DNA from: Pedobacter sp. SYP-B3415
GTDB taxonomy: Bacteria > Bacteroidota > Bacteroidia > Sphingobacteriales > Sphingobacteriaceae
Length of the DNA: 64,000 nucleotides
Assembly: GCF_004138205.1 (NCBI RefSeq)
Contig: NZ_RXNQ01000002.1
Location: forward strand, 62,001-126,000
Direction of reading: 5' to 3'
A program made the position numbers and the translations under genes. Each line of letters opens with the position of its first letter. Positions within the stretch are counted from its first letter, which is position 1. This document shows positions 36,333 to 45,754 of the stretch, in pieces. The notes beneath the pieces were generated by a model. The model made no database searches and was not told where the DNA came from. It worked only from the letters and a program-made list of their open reading frames with translations.

Positions 36333-37526
36333 TTAGTTCAGCTTTGCAAGCGCTGCTTCAATTTGTTTAACAGCCTTTATAAGCTGATCTTCTGCTGCAG
36401 CATATGAGATTCTGATACAGTCTGCGTTTCCAAACGCTTCTCCTGTTACAGTAGAAACATGTGCTTCGTTCAGCAGGTAGAGGCTCAGGTCTTCAGCCGT
36501 TTCAATGGTCTGGCCGTTGTAGCTTTTTCCAAAGTAACTTTTTACTTCGGGAAAGAAATAAAACGCGCCTTCAGGCAGGTTTACATTTACACCAGGAATT
36601 TCTTTCAGAAGGCCATACACAAGGTCTCTCCGTTTCTTAAATTCCTTACGCATATCTTCCACACTATCTAAGCCGGCGTTGTAGGCAGCAAGTGCAGCAC
36701 GCTGAGAAATCGATGAAGTTCCTGATGTGATCTGTCCCTGCAGCTTATCGCAGGCTTTGGCAATTTCCCGGGTGGATACAGAATAACCAACGCGCCACCC
36801 CGTCATCGCATAAGCCTTGGAGAAACCATTGATGATAATAACACGATCCTTCACGCTGTCAAAACTCGCGATAGACGTATGGCCCTCGCCGAAATTGATA
36901 TGCTCGTAGATCTCATCTGAAATGATGAAGATATCCGGGTGCTTTTCAAACACGCTTACAAGACCGGCCAGTTCATCGCGGGTATATACAGAACCTGTCG
37001 GGTTGCAGGGCGAGGAGAACATAAAGAGTTTGGTTTTCGGCGTAATAGCTGCCTCAAGCTCTTCGGGAGTGATTTTAAAATTGTTTTCTACAATGGCGTT
37101 AATAAAGACCGATTCGCCTTCTGCCAGCTTGATCATCTCAGAATAAGATACCCAGTAAGGCGTAGGCACAATCACTTCGTCGCCCGGATTAACCAGGCAC
37201 ATGACGACATTTGCCAGACTTTGTTTTGCTCCGGTAGAGACCACAATGTCATCAACCTCATAATCAAGACCGTTCTCGTCTTTAAGCTTCTTTACAATAG
37301 CCTTGCGCAGATCAGGATAGCCCGACACAGGGGTATAATAAGAGAAGTTCTCATCGATTGCCTTCTTCGCAGCAGCTTTTACATCTTCAGGAGTGAAAAA
37401 ATCAGGTTCACCGAAACTCAGGTTGATTACATCAATCCCCTTTGCCGACAGCTCACGGCCCAGTTTAGCCATTTTGATTGTTTGCGATTCAGACAGGTTG
37501 TTGATTCTTTTTGATAAATACGTCAT
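36333..37526 (-). CDS. Pyridoxal phosphate-dependent aminotransferase (aspartate type)
   Basis: A class I aminotransferase of 397 residues from the ATG at 37526, chosen because family members start near MTYLSKRINNLSESQTIKMA. PLP-site features are the NPCNPTG-like SSPCNPTGSVY, ISDEIYEHI and the Schiff-base lysine in NGFSKAYAMTGWRVG. It most resembles prokaryotic aspartate aminotransferase (subgroup Ib), moving amino groups between aspartate and 2-oxoglutarate; prephenate activity is also possible. It is monocistronic by context. Confidence 0.93.
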   Translation of the reverse strand: MTYLSKRINNLSESQTIKMAKLGRELSAKGIDVINLSFGEPDFFTPEDVKAAAKKAIDENFSYYTPVSGYPDLRKAIVKKLKDENGLDYEVDDIVVSTGAKQSLANVVMCLVNPGDEVIVPTPYWVSYSEMIKLAEGESVFINAIVENNFKITPEELEAAITPKTKLFMFSSPCNPTGSVYTRDELAGLVSVFEKHPDIFIISDEIYEHINFGEGHTSIASFDSVKDRVIIINGFSKAYAMTGWRVGYSVSTREIAKACDKLQGQITSGTSSISQRAALAAYNAGLDSVEDMRKEFKKRRDLVYGLLKEIPGVNVNLPEGAFYFFPEVKSYFGKSYNGQTIETAEDLSLYLLNEAHVSTVTGEAFGNADCIRISYAAAEDQLIKAVKQIEAALAKLN

Positions 37527-37616
37527 GGTCAATTCGTTTGTGCGCAAATATATGAAGCAAATGGTATTGTGACTTAAAAAAGCAACAAATTTCGCAAGTA
37601 AGTTAGGTTATAACTG

Positions 37617-37624
37617 TATTTTTG
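37617..37624 (+). promoter_or_regulatory. Bacteroidota -7 element before the CDF gene
   Basis: TATTTTTG matches TAnnTTTG, only 13 bases before the ATG, implying a very short leader. No clear -33 TTTG is seen. Confidence 0.3.
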
Positions 37625-37637
37625 GCAAAAAAAAGGC

Positions 37638-38624
37638 ATGACGAAAAGGAAGAAGGCAATTGTGGTTTCTTTGGGCATCAGTCTCCTGCTCATGCTGGCA
37701 AAATTTACGGCCTACTTTATAACGCGTTCAAACGCAATTCTCACCGATGCGGCAGAAAGTATTGTAAACGTTATTGCGAGCAGCTTTGCTTTTTACAGCG
37801 TTTACCTTAGCACCCGTCCCCGCGATGAAAACCACCCATACGGGCATGGCAAGGTAGAATTCTTTTCAGCTTTTGTAGAGGGTACACTGATTCTCATTGC
37901 CGGAATCATGATCATCGGCAAATCTGTTTACAGTTTCATCTATCCCGAACCGCTTGAACAGTTGTTTACAGGCACACTGATCATTGCGGGGGCCGGCCTG
38001 GTAAATTTACTCACAGGGCTTTTTCTCATCCGCACCGGCAGGCAGGAAAACTCGCTTACCCTGGTTGCAGATGGAAAACACCTGCTGACAGATACCTATA
38101 CCAGCGCTGCGCTGGTTATCGGGCTGGTTCTGATGCTGCTCACAAATCTTCATTGGTTAGATAGCGTGCTTTCTGTTGCTGCCGGTCTTTATATCGTATT
38201 TTCCGGCTATAAGCTTACACGCGAATCGGTCGGTGGCTTGATGGATGAGAGCGATGTTAAACTTGTAACGGCGGTAGTGGGCATCTTACAGGACAACCGC
38301 GCAGACCCATGGATCGATGTACACAATCTCAGAACACAGCAGTATGGTCCGGAACTCCATATCGATTGTCACGTTACACTTCCGTACTACTTTGATCTGA
38401 ACAGGGTACACAAGGAGATATCAGATATAGACAAGCTGATCAATGCGAAAAAATTACGGGAGACCGAGCTTTTTATACATGCCGACCCCTGTTTACCGCA
38501 GTGCTGTCACTACTGCCGGATGAAGGACTGCCCCGTCAGGTTTGAGCCTCAGGCCAGGGACTTCGTATGGACACTGGAAAATACAACCCGGAACAAAAAA
38601 CACTTCGAAAATGAGTTACTTTAA
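37638..38624 (+). CDS. Cation diffusion facilitator transporter with Cys-rich tail
   Basis: A 328-residue exporter of divalent metals such as Zn, Co or Fe. There are six helices; metal-site residues are seen in the second helix (DAAESIVN) and fifth helix (HLLTDTYTS), and HPYGHGKVEFF follows the second helix. The cytoplasmic C-terminal domain ends in a cysteine-rich stretch (CLPQCCHYCRMKDC, six cysteines), unusual for classical ZitB-type CDFs and a possible extra metal site. The gene overlaps the downstream NUDIX start by 14 bases. Confidence 0.93.
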   Translation: MTKRKKAIVVSLGISLLLMLAKFTAYFITRSNAILTDAAESIVNVIASSFAFYSVYLSTRPRDENHPYGHGKVEFFSAFVEGTLILIAGIMIIGKSVYSFIYPEPLEQLFTGTLIIAGAGLVNLLTGLFLIRTGRQENSLTLVADGKHLLTDTYTSAALVIGLVLMLLTNLHWLDSVLSVAAGLYIVFSGYKLTRESVGGLMDESDVKLVTAVVGILQDNRADPWIDVHNLRTQQYGPELHIDCHVTLPYYFDLNRVHKEISDIDKLINAKKLRETELFIHADPCLPQCCHYCRMKDCPVRFEPQARDFVWTLENTTRNKKHFENELL

Positions 38625-39066
38625 CGTTCGCGTTTACGGCCTGCTGATTAATTCTGATTCTGAGGTTTTAGTTAGCGATGAGGAAGAATATGGTGTTCGC
38701 TTCAGCAAGTTTCCGGGGGGCGGCCTTGAACTGGGCGAGGGGCTGATCGACGGTTTGAAACGGGAGTTTATGGAAGAATGCGGTGCAGAAATTGATGTTC
38801 TGCAACACTTTTATACAACAGATTTCTACGAAAAATCATCGTTCAATGACAGTCAGGTTATCAGTATCTATTATCTTGTCAAAGAGCGGGCGCCGCTTCA
38901 ACTCGCCTTCAAGAACCGCATTTTTGACTTCGATAATGAAGGCGAACTGAAGCAGGCCTTCAGGTGGGTGCTGATCAGCGATCTTGATGTTGAACAGATC
39001 ACCTTCAGAACAGATAAAACTGTTGCTGCAATGCTTAAAAAATATATTTCACATGACACTAACTGA
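38611..39066 (+). CDS. NUDIX hydrolase
   Basis: The start MSYFNVRVYGLLIN at 38611 gives 151 residues. The Nudix box Gx5Ex7REUxEExG is complete with G37, E43, R51, E52, E55, E56 and G58. The substrate, a nucleoside diphosphate derivative, cannot be told from sequence. It overlaps the CDF gene upstream by 14 bases and bioA downstream by 14 bases, so the three genes form one tightly packed operon. Confidence 0.93.
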   Translation: MSYFNVRVYGLLINSDSEVLVSDEEEYGVRFSKFPGGGLELGEGLIDGLKREFMEECGAEIDVLQHFYTTDFYEKSSFNDSQVISIYYLVKERAPLQLAFKNRIFDFDNEGELKQAFRWVLISDLDVEQITFRTDKTVAAMLKKYISHDTN

Positions 39067-40321
39067 ACGCGATAAGAAAGTTATCTGGCACCCGTATACC
39101 CAGGCAAAAAACGCGATGCCTGTGATCGGAATAACCAGTGCAAGCGGGCCGTACCTTTTCGCAGAAGACGGGAACCGCTATATCGATGCTGTTTCTTCCT
39201 GGTGGGTAAACATCCATGGGCATTCTCATCCGTACATAGCAGAAAAAGTGGCGGCTCAGCTTTCAAATCTTGAGCATGTAATTTTTGCGGGTTTTACGCA
39301 CGAGCCTGCAGTTTTGCTGGCCGAAAGACTTCTGCCCGTTCTGCCCGGAACTCAGGACAAGGTATTTTATAGCGATAATGGTTCTACCGCGGTCGAGGTT
39401 GCACTTAAAATGTGCATTCAATTCTGGAGCAACAGTGGTGTTCCCGAAAGAAAAAGAGTTCTGGCGTTCAAAGACTCTTATCACGGTGATACCTTCGGAG
39501 CCATGTCTGTTAGTGCCCGGAGTATTTTTACTGATGCTTTTGCTTCCTACCTGTTCGAGGTAGAGTTCATCGATCTCCCGACGGATGAGAATATTGCCGA
39601 CTTGCGGCAACTAATTGCGAGCCAGGCAGACAACCTGGCATGTTTTATATTCGAGCCGCTGGTATTGGGATCAGGCGGGATGCTCATGTACCGCGCCGAA
39701 CTGCTAGATCAGCTATTGGAGCTTTGCAGGGACAAAGGAGTATTGTTGATCGCTGACGAGGTGATGACAGGTTTCGGCCGCACTGGTGTACCCTTTGCTA
39801 CCGCAGGACTCCACAATAAACCTGATATATTTTGTTTAAGCAAGGGCCTGACCGGCGGCACGATGGCCCTGGGAATAACAACGTGCACAGATAAAATCTT
39901 CGAAGGATTTTATAGCGACGACAAATTAAAAACGCTTTACCACGGGCACTCATTTACGGCCAACCCCATTGCGTGCACGGCCGCTCTGGCCAGTCTCGAT
40001 CTTTTCCTCGGCGAAGAAACACAGGCTAACCTTGACCGGATTACCAGGCGCCATGCGAACTTCTCAGCAAAAATATCCGGGCATCCCAGATTGAAAGATA
40101 TACGCCAGACCGGCACTATTCTGGCGCTCGAGTGGGAAACGGGAACTGATACGTCATATCTGAGCGGTCTTCGGGATCGCATGTATAAGTGGTTCCTGGA
40201 CCGGGGAATTCTCATGCGGCCGCTTGGCAATATCATTTATTTAATGCCGCCTTATGTGATCTCTGATGAGGACCTTGATTATATTTACAAACAAATAGAA
40301 ATAGCTTTAGCTGAAATCTGA
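39053..40321 (+). CDS. bioA: Adenosylmethionine-8-amino-7-oxononanoate aminotransferase
   Basis: BioA converts 7-keto-8-aminopelargonate to 7,8-diaminopelargonate in biotin synthesis, with SAM as amino donor. From the ATG at 39053 it has 422 residues and begins MTLTERDKKVIWHPYTQ, the family's usual N-terminus. SSWWVNIHGHSHP, FYSDNGSTAVEVALKM, DEVMTGFGRTG and the PLP lysine in CLSKGLTGG are clear. No other bio genes are in the window. A ferritin-like gene follows after one base. Confidence 0.97.
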   Translation: MTLTERDKKVIWHPYTQAKNAMPVIGITSASGPYLFAEDGNRYIDAVSSWWVNIHGHSHPYIAEKVAAQLSNLEHVIFAGFTHEPAVLLAERLLPVLPGTQDKVFYSDNGSTAVEVALKMCIQFWSNSGVPERKRVLAFKDSYHGDTFGAMSVSARSIFTDAFASYLFEVEFIDLPTDENIADLRQLIASQADNLACFIFEPLVLGSGGMLMYRAELLDQLLELCRDKGVLLIADEVMTGFGRTGVPFATAGLHNKPDIFCLSKGLTGGTMALGITTCTDKIFEGFYSDDKLKTLYHGHSFTANPIACTAALASLDLFLGEETQANLDRITRRHANFSAKISGHPRLKDIRQTGTILALEWETGTDTSYLSGLRDRMYKWFLDRGILMRPLGNIIYLMPPYVISDEDLDYIYKQIEIALAEI

Positions 40322-40322
40322 T

Positions 40323-40946
40323 ATGGAATTTAACGAAGTTTTAGGAAAGATAGTAATTGATAACGATTTGCATGCCAGATGGTTAAATACGCTGTCGTAT
40401 ATGGAAAATGCAGGGGCCAGAAAGATATCGGCGTCGGAAAGTAAGGACAAGGTAAATATCATTATTCTGAAGCATGCTGCGGAAGAACACCGGCATGCCT
40501 ACTATCTTAAAAAACAGATAGGAAAAGTAGATGGGAGCCTGTGCAGGACTTACACAAATGCTGAGTTACTTAGCCCTAACTCAACCAAGTTTTACCTGCA
40601 GGCATTGGATATTGCTGTTTGCCGGTATCTGAAAGCACAGTTTAATCTTAAAGGTGAAGACTTAAAATTTGGCGCGTATCTGTTTGTTACGTATGCAATA
40701 GAAGTGAGGGCAGACGAGCTTTATCCTGTGTATCAGCAGGTGCTGGATGTGCACAGGAGCAAAGTAAATGTTAAGTCAATCATCCTGGAAGAAGAGGGGC
40801 ATCTTGAAGAGATGATCGCGCAGCTGGAAACTTTTAGTGCTGACTGGAAGCAACACGCCGCGCATGTGGTAGAAATAGAAAAAGCGCTTTTTAACAGGTG
40901 GACAGCCGGACTGGCCAAAGAAGTACAGCCGCTGGAGGCCGTTTAG
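40323..40946 (+). CDS. Ferritin-like di-iron protein behind bioA
   Basis: This 207-residue all-helical soluble protein has the residue pattern of a ferritin-like di-iron site: E28, E55xxH58, E127 and E157xxH160. The helices place one carboxylate or one ExxH in each of four segments, as in di-iron oxygenases and rubrerythrin-like proteins. It starts one base after the bioA stop and so is almost certainly in the same operon. A role in biotin or pimelate supply, or a general oxidase, is inference; no named family is claimed. Its stop overlaps pdeM on the other strand by four bases. Confidence 0.75.
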   Translation: MEFNEVLGKIVIDNDLHARWLNTLSYMENAGARKISASESKDKVNIIILKHAAEEHRHAYYLKKQIGKVDGSLCRTYTNAELLSPNSTKFYLQALDIAVCRYLKAQFNLKGEDLKFGAYLFVTYAIEVRADELYPVYQQVLDVHRSKVNVKSIILEEEGHLEEMIAQLETFSADWKQHAAHVVEIEKALFNRWTAGLAKEVQPLEAV

Positions 40947-41581
40947 ACCGCTACGACTTTTCCCGGGGTGATCGCATAAGCCCGGTCACCCGTATGTTGG
41001 CGGATGGAACTAAGACCGGTAAAAAGGCTGAAAGCAGGTAAGACAGCGAAGTCCGTTCCAAAATAATAACAGGGGAAACGAAGTTTCTGCTTCGCCCGGC
41101 CCTGCAGGGTTATACCCGGATGGATATGGCCGCTGATCGGATAGAGCTCTTCTTCTGTACATTTGGGGGCATCATGAATAAAGCAGAAAGGGCCAAGACA
41201 AAAGGAGGGAGAATGAACTTCTATATTCATCGCCTCATAGTCAGCCTCAGTAAGCAGGTCGTGGTTTCCTTTGACGAGGATTAACCGGAGTTCGTTATAG
41301 GTACGGCGCCAGCTGCTGAAATGGTCAATATCGCTGTTCAGGCTGTGATGAAACATATCTCCGGTAATAAGGAGTGCTTCGGGTTTATGCCGGGCTAACA
41401 GACCGCTCAGCCTTGCCAGATCATTCAGGCCTACAGTTGCAGGAACGGGAACACCTGCACGCCTGAAATGGGCCGACTTGCCGAGGTGGAGATCACTAAG
41501 CACCAGAAGATCGTGTTCAGGCAAAAATATGGCGCGTTCCTCATCTAAAATTATTCGTTCTCCCTTGCAATTTATCTCCAT
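40943..41581 (-). CDS. pdeM: Ligase-associated DNA damage response endonuclease PdeM
   Basis: A 212-residue calcineurin-type phosphoesterase. Metal-site motifs are LSDLHLGK (D30, H32), LITGDMFH, VKGNHDLL and the late SGHIHPG. It belongs to the ligase-associated repair set in which the endonuclease, an Lhr-type helicase, an ATP-dependent ligase and a beta-CASP exonuclease are encoded together. It overlaps the helicase stop by 10 bases and is the last gene of that operon. Confidence 0.95.
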   Translation of the reverse strand: MEINCKGERIILDEERAIFLPEHDLLVLSDLHLGKSAHFRRAGVPVPATVGLNDLARLSGLLARHKPEALLITGDMFHHSLNSDIDHFSSWRRTYNELRLILVKGNHDLLTEADYEAMNIEVHSPSFCLGPFCFIHDAPKCTEEELYPISGHIHPGITLQGRAKQKLRFPCYYFGTDFAVLPAFSLFTGLSSIRQHTGDRAYAITPGKVVAV

Positions 41582-44055
41582 TGATCTTCCTTTTGCGCTT
41601 CGGCCGTCATTCTTGTTACGCGCTGTTCAAGCTCCTCTGAACTCATGTTTTCCCTCAAGCTGTCAACCTTGATCGGGAAAGACAGGGGCGTAAATGACTG
41701 CGGCTCGGTAATTATGATGCGGCTGTTCTGTATCCTGTGTAAGGCAGCGGCAAGCCGCGGCTCCTCCAGCTGATCATAAAACACCTCATCGTAAGCCTGT
41801 CGCAAAAGTAAGTTATGTTTGTCGTAGTCGCTAAAAACATTAAAAAATAATCCGGCAGAAGATTGTAAATGTTTGTTGGCAACGTGTTTCCCGGGATACC
41901 CCTGAAACACCAGTCCCGAAATGCAGGCAATGTCCCGGAACTTTCTTCTGGCCATTTCTGTAGAATTGATACTCTGCGTGATGTCTTCAGAGAGGTTTTT
42001 TGGCGAAAACACATCGTAGGCGATTCCTTCATCAAAAGGAATTTCCTGGTCGCTCAGTAATTCGAAGCCGTAATCGTTCATGGCGATCGAAAAACTGATG
42101 GGCAGCAGTCTGCTTAGCCTGAACGCAACGAGCGCAGCAAGGACTTCATGTACTAGCCGGCCTTCGAAAGGGTAAGCAAACAGGTGAAAACCTTCCTTAT
42201 TGCTGATCATTTCTACAAGCAACTCATCATTTTTAGGTACATGCGATGTTCGCTGCTGTCGTAAGAATAGCGGGTATACAAACCGCAGTTCAGGATCCGG
42301 GTGATTTTCGTCTAACGCTTCATTATATTTTTTCCGAAGAACCGACCCGAGGTTTGATGACAGGGGAAGGCGGCCTCCGTTCCAACTCGGACTAATTGCT
42401 TTTTTCTTTTTGCTTTTACGGACCAGAACGGTCATGTCTTTCACTTGCACAAGTTCGAGAATGCGTCCGGCCAGGGTAAAATGATCGCCCGCATTCAGCT
42501 TCGCAATGAAATTCTCCTCGACCATGCCTATATAGCCTCCGCTGATAAACTTTACCTTCAGCATAACGTCGCTTACTATCGTTCCGATATGCAGGCGGTG
42601 TCTCATTGCCGTGAGCCTGCTGGTTACTTTCCAGCGGCCATCAGTATCCAGAATCACTTTTTTAAATTCGTCGTACGCGCCCAGGGTTTCACCTCCAGAG
42701 GTAATAAATTGCATGATCCAGCGCCATTCTTCGGGAAGAATATCTCTGAAAGCATGCGTACTCCTGACTTCCTCGAAGGTTTCTCGGTCAATAAAGCCAT
42801 CGCCGACTGCCAGCGTTACCAGGTATTGTGTAAGGGTATCGAAGGCCAGAATCACCGGCTCACGTGGCTCTATATCCTGATTTTTTGCAGCTTCCTTTAT
42901 CGCTGCCGCTTCAACCAGTTCCAGAGCGTGGGTCGGCATAAAATAAATTACGGATGTCTCAAAAGGAGAGTGCCCGCTGCGGCCCGCGCGTTGAAGAAAT
43001 CTTGCTACACCTTTGGGCGAGCCAACCTGCACAACTGTGTCGACCGGCTTAAAGTCTACCCCCAGATCGAGCGACGAGGTGCAGATGACTGCCTTGAGGG
43101 CTCCCGAGTGCAGCGCATCCTCGATCCAGCCTCTGAGTTCGTTGTCTATTGACCCATGGTGAATGGCCAGCAGGCCGGCAAGGTCGGGATCAACCTGCAA
43201 CATCCGCTGGTACCACATCTCAGCCTGACCGCGGGTATTTGTAAAAATAAGTGTGGTTCGACTTTTATTTATAATCGGTATTAATTTCTCAGCCATCTTG
43301 AGACCGAGATGTCCTGCCCAGGGTAATGTTTCCAGGTTATCAGGAAGAATGGAATGAATTTCAATTTTCTTTTCCAGCTCGGCGCGTACAATCGTTTTGG
43401 GCTTATTGACGTCGGGTACCAGAACCTCCAATGCCTGCTCAATGTTTCCAATTGTTGCCGAGATACCCCATACACGTGCTTCAGGCAACATTGCCTTTCG
43501 TTTCATGCCGTTTATCCGGCTGATCGCCAACTCGACAAGCACCCCGCGTTTAGAGCCAAGAAGCTCATGCCACTCGTCGGCTACAATACATTGTAGTCCC
43601 TCGAAGATTTCTGAACTGCCTTTCTGTGCGAGCAGAAGATGCATGCTTTCTGGCGTGATGATCAAAATTTCAGGCATAGACCTTTTCTGCCTGGCTTTTT
43701 CACTGCTCGTTGTGTCTCCATTTCTGATTCCAACTTCCCAGTCCATTTCCAGTTCCAGCAAACTTTCAATCATGGCTCTGCCAATGTCTTTCGCCAGGGC
43801 ACGCAGAGGTGTGATCCATATCAGTTTAAGCCTGTTTTTGCTGCTGGGTTTTACCGGCTGCTCGTTGCCAAAGGATTCGATCAGTGGTGCCAGGAAAAGG
43901 GAAAAGGTCTTCCCAAAACCTGTAGGGGCATTGACAAGCCCATTGAAACCCTGTAAATATTTATCCCAGGCCTCTTCCTGAAAAGGGAAGGGCTTTCGCT
44001 TCGCCGAACGAAGCCAGGATTTTATTTTTTTATAACCAGGGTGGGTATTGAGCAT
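41572..44055 (-). CDS. Ligase-associated DNA damage response DEXH box helicase
   Basis: An 827-residue superfamily 2 helicase of the Lhr-core type. Walker A PTGFGKT (44-50) and DEWH (160-163) are clear, and SAT plus a GRAGRSGHSPFE motif VI follow. The C-terminal WYL-less DUF and wedge regions are as in Lhr-core proteins. It is thought to unwind DNA near damage in concert with the coexpressed ligase and nucleases. The gene lies 76 bases behind the ligase. Confidence 0.96.
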   Translation of the reverse strand: MLNTHPGYKKIKSWLRSAKRKPFPFQEEAWDKYLQGFNGLVNAPTGFGKTFSLFLAPLIESFGNEQPVKPSSKNRLKLIWITPLRALAKDIGRAMIESLLELEMDWEVGIRNGDTTSSEKARQKRSMPEILIITPESMHLLLAQKGSSEIFEGLQCIVADEWHELLGSKRGVLVELAISRINGMKRKAMLPEARVWGISATIGNIEQALEVLVPDVNKPKTIVRAELEKKIEIHSILPDNLETLPWAGHLGLKMAEKLIPIINKSRTTLIFTNTRGQAEMWYQRMLQVDPDLAGLLAIHHGSIDNELRGWIEDALHSGALKAVICTSSLDLGVDFKPVDTVVQVGSPKGVARFLQRAGRSGHSPFETSVIYFMPTHALELVEAAAIKEAAKNQDIEPREPVILAFDTLTQYLVTLAVGDGFIDRETFEEVRSTHAFRDILPEEWRWIMQFITSGGETLGAYDEFKKVILDTDGRWKVTSRLTAMRHRLHIGTIVSDVMLKVKFISGGYIGMVEENFIAKLNAGDHFTLAGRILELVQVKDMTVLVRKSKKKKAISPSWNGGRLPLSSNLGSVLRKKYNEALDENHPDPELRFVYPLFLRQQRTSHVPKNDELLVEMISNKEGFHLFAYPFEGRLVHEVLAALVAFRLSRLLPISFSIAMNDYGFELLSDQEIPFDEGIAYDVFSPKNLSEDITQSINSTEMARRKFRDIACISGLVFQGYPGKHVANKHLQSSAGLFFNVFSDYDKHNLLLRQAYDEVFYDQLEEPRLAAALHRIQNSRIIITEPQSFTPLSFPIKVDSLRENMSSEELEQRVTRMTAEAQKEDQWR

Positions 44056-44131
44056 GTATTTCTGCCGGTTGACAAGACTTGCAAATAACGTAAAAAATCA
44101 ACAGAGGTTTTTATAACGTGTATATTTTGGG

Positions 44132-45754
44132 CTACGATGCTGCTGCAGGTGTTTCCGGCAAACTCAGACTGGCCTGAAGCAACTGCCTCAGATCGTCAAG
44201 CGTGTTAATTTCCGCTGCGGTTTTGTCTTTTCGCCAACGCAATATCCGTGGAAACCGCAGTGCCAGTCCTGCCTTATGTCTTTTGCTTTCAGCAATGCCT
44301 TCAAATGCGATTTCAAATACCAACTCCGGTTTTACAGTTCTTACAGGGCCAAATTTTTCGATAGAATTGCGTTTTACAAACGAATCTACCTGTCTGATCT
44401 CCTGATCTGTCAGTCCCGAATAAGCTTTTGCTACTGTAATCAGATTTTCGCCATCACGTACGGCGAATGTATAATCAGTAAAGAAGTTCGCACGTCTGCC
44501 GGCACCTTTCTGGGCATAAATCATCACCGTATCTACAGTATATGGATTTACTTTCCATTTCCACCAGTCGCCCCGCTTGCGGCCGCTGTGGTAGGGAGAT
44601 GCGAGATTTTTCAGCATCACGCCTTCGCTGTTGTTCTCCCTGCTGCCTTCCCTGATCTGAGCCAGTTCCTTCCAATCGTTATATGTAATAACCGGCGACG
44701 CAACAATTCCGGATGATGGAGACAACCGGCTTAAAACATCCTCAAGCCGTCGTCTGCGCTCCTTTAATGGCTGGTCGCGGATATCAGTTCCTCCATGTTC
44801 GAGCAAATCGTATACGAAAAGGCCAACAGGAGCTTCCTCGAGCTGTTTTTTGCTAATGGTTTTTCGGTTTAAACGTTGCTGAAGTGTGCTGAAGGATAAC
44901 ACCCGGCCATCTCTTACAGCAAGAATTTCACCGTCGATGACAGTTCCGTTATCCAGTTCATCAGCAAGGATGTGTAGTTCCGGAAATTGATCGGTAACGA
45001 GTTCCTCACCCCGCGACCAGATAAAGAGTTCATTGTTGCGTTTAATGACCTGACCCCTGATACCATCCCATTTCCATTCTGCCTGCCAGTTGTCCGGCGA
45101 TCCAAGTGCTGAGACTTCCTGCTCCATGGCATAGGCAAGGCAAAAAGGATAAGGCCAGGAATTGTCTGTATTTACATGGCTGCCACCAACCAGGTCATCG
45201 TAGGCAATTACATATGGGTCCCATTTACCCATAATACTATGCATAATTTTGTTGCTGTCTACCAGTTCTTTCTTGGCCAGTGCATTTACCAGCGTTTTGG
45301 CCGACACGCCAATCCGGAAATTCCCTGAAATAAGTTTGTTGAAAATGAACCGTTCTGCAGTTCCCAGATGTTGCCAGGCATTCAAAATAAAGTCTTTCTT
45401 TTCCTGTTCGGGAAGCTTTTCAATCGCCTGAAGCCTTGTGATCCATTCATGAAGAGGCAGGTCAAGCAATGCAGTTGCGGGCGGCAGAATAAGCGCAATG
45501 GTTTCACTCAGGTCTCCGACATTATGGTAACTCTCGTTAAAGAGCCATTCGGGTGTTTCGCTGAGTTCACATGCCCACGCTTTGAGCAGGCTGGAGTTTA
45601 CCGGTCGTTTTGGTTTTTTACCTGTAAAAAGGGCTATTACCCACACGCGGTCCTGTTCCGCTGCAGAATCAAAATAGTGAACCAACGCATCGATTTTATC
45701 ATTGGTCTTGTTGCTGGTTTCCAGCGCCTGTATAAGCTGTGCAAATCGTTTCAT
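44132..45754 (-). CDS. ATP-dependent DNA ligase (ligase B-like, repair operon)
   Basis: A 540-residue ATP-dependent ligase. The adenylation lysine is in KWDG (about K228), and later nucleotidyl-transferase motifs include DGEIL, EGVMLK and WWKWK. An N-terminal ANL-type DNA-binding domain (about 1-200) precedes it and an OB fold follows, as in archaeal-type ligases found in bacterial repair operons. It seals nicks in the Lhr-type pathway and does not replace the NAD-dependent ligase. The start overlaps the exonuclease stop by four bases. Confidence 0.96.
   Translation of the reverse strand: MKRFAQLIQALETSNKTNDKIDALVHYFDSAAEQDRVWVIALFTGKKPKRPVNSSLLKAWACELSETPEWLFNESYHNVGDLSETIALILPPATALLDLPLHEWITRLQAIEKLPEQEKKDFILNAWQHLGTAERFIFNKLISGNFRIGVSAKTLVNALAKKELVDSNKIMHSIMGKWDPYVIAYDDLVGGSHVNTDNSWPYPFCLAYAMEQEVSALGSPDNWQAEWKWDGIRGQVIKRNNELFIWSRGEELVTDQFPELHILADELDNGTVIDGEILAVRDGRVLSFSTLQQRLNRKTISKKQLEEAPVGLFVYDLLEHGGTDIRDQPLKERRRRLEDVLSRLSPSSGIVASPVITYNDWKELAQIREGSRENNSEGVMLKNLASPYHSGRKRGDWWKWKVNPYTVDTVMIYAQKGAGRRANFFTDYTFAVRDGENLITVAKAYSGLTDQEIRQVDSFVKRNSIEKFGPVRTVKPELVFEIAFEGIAESKRHKAGLALRFPRILRWRKDKTAAEINTLDDLRQLLQASLSLPETPAAAS

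Noticed and set aside
37583..37596. GCAACAAATTTCGC before the CDF gene as a fourth Fur/Zur box
   Set aside because: The arms are one base further apart and only one half fits GCAACATWATTGC, so it was not called.
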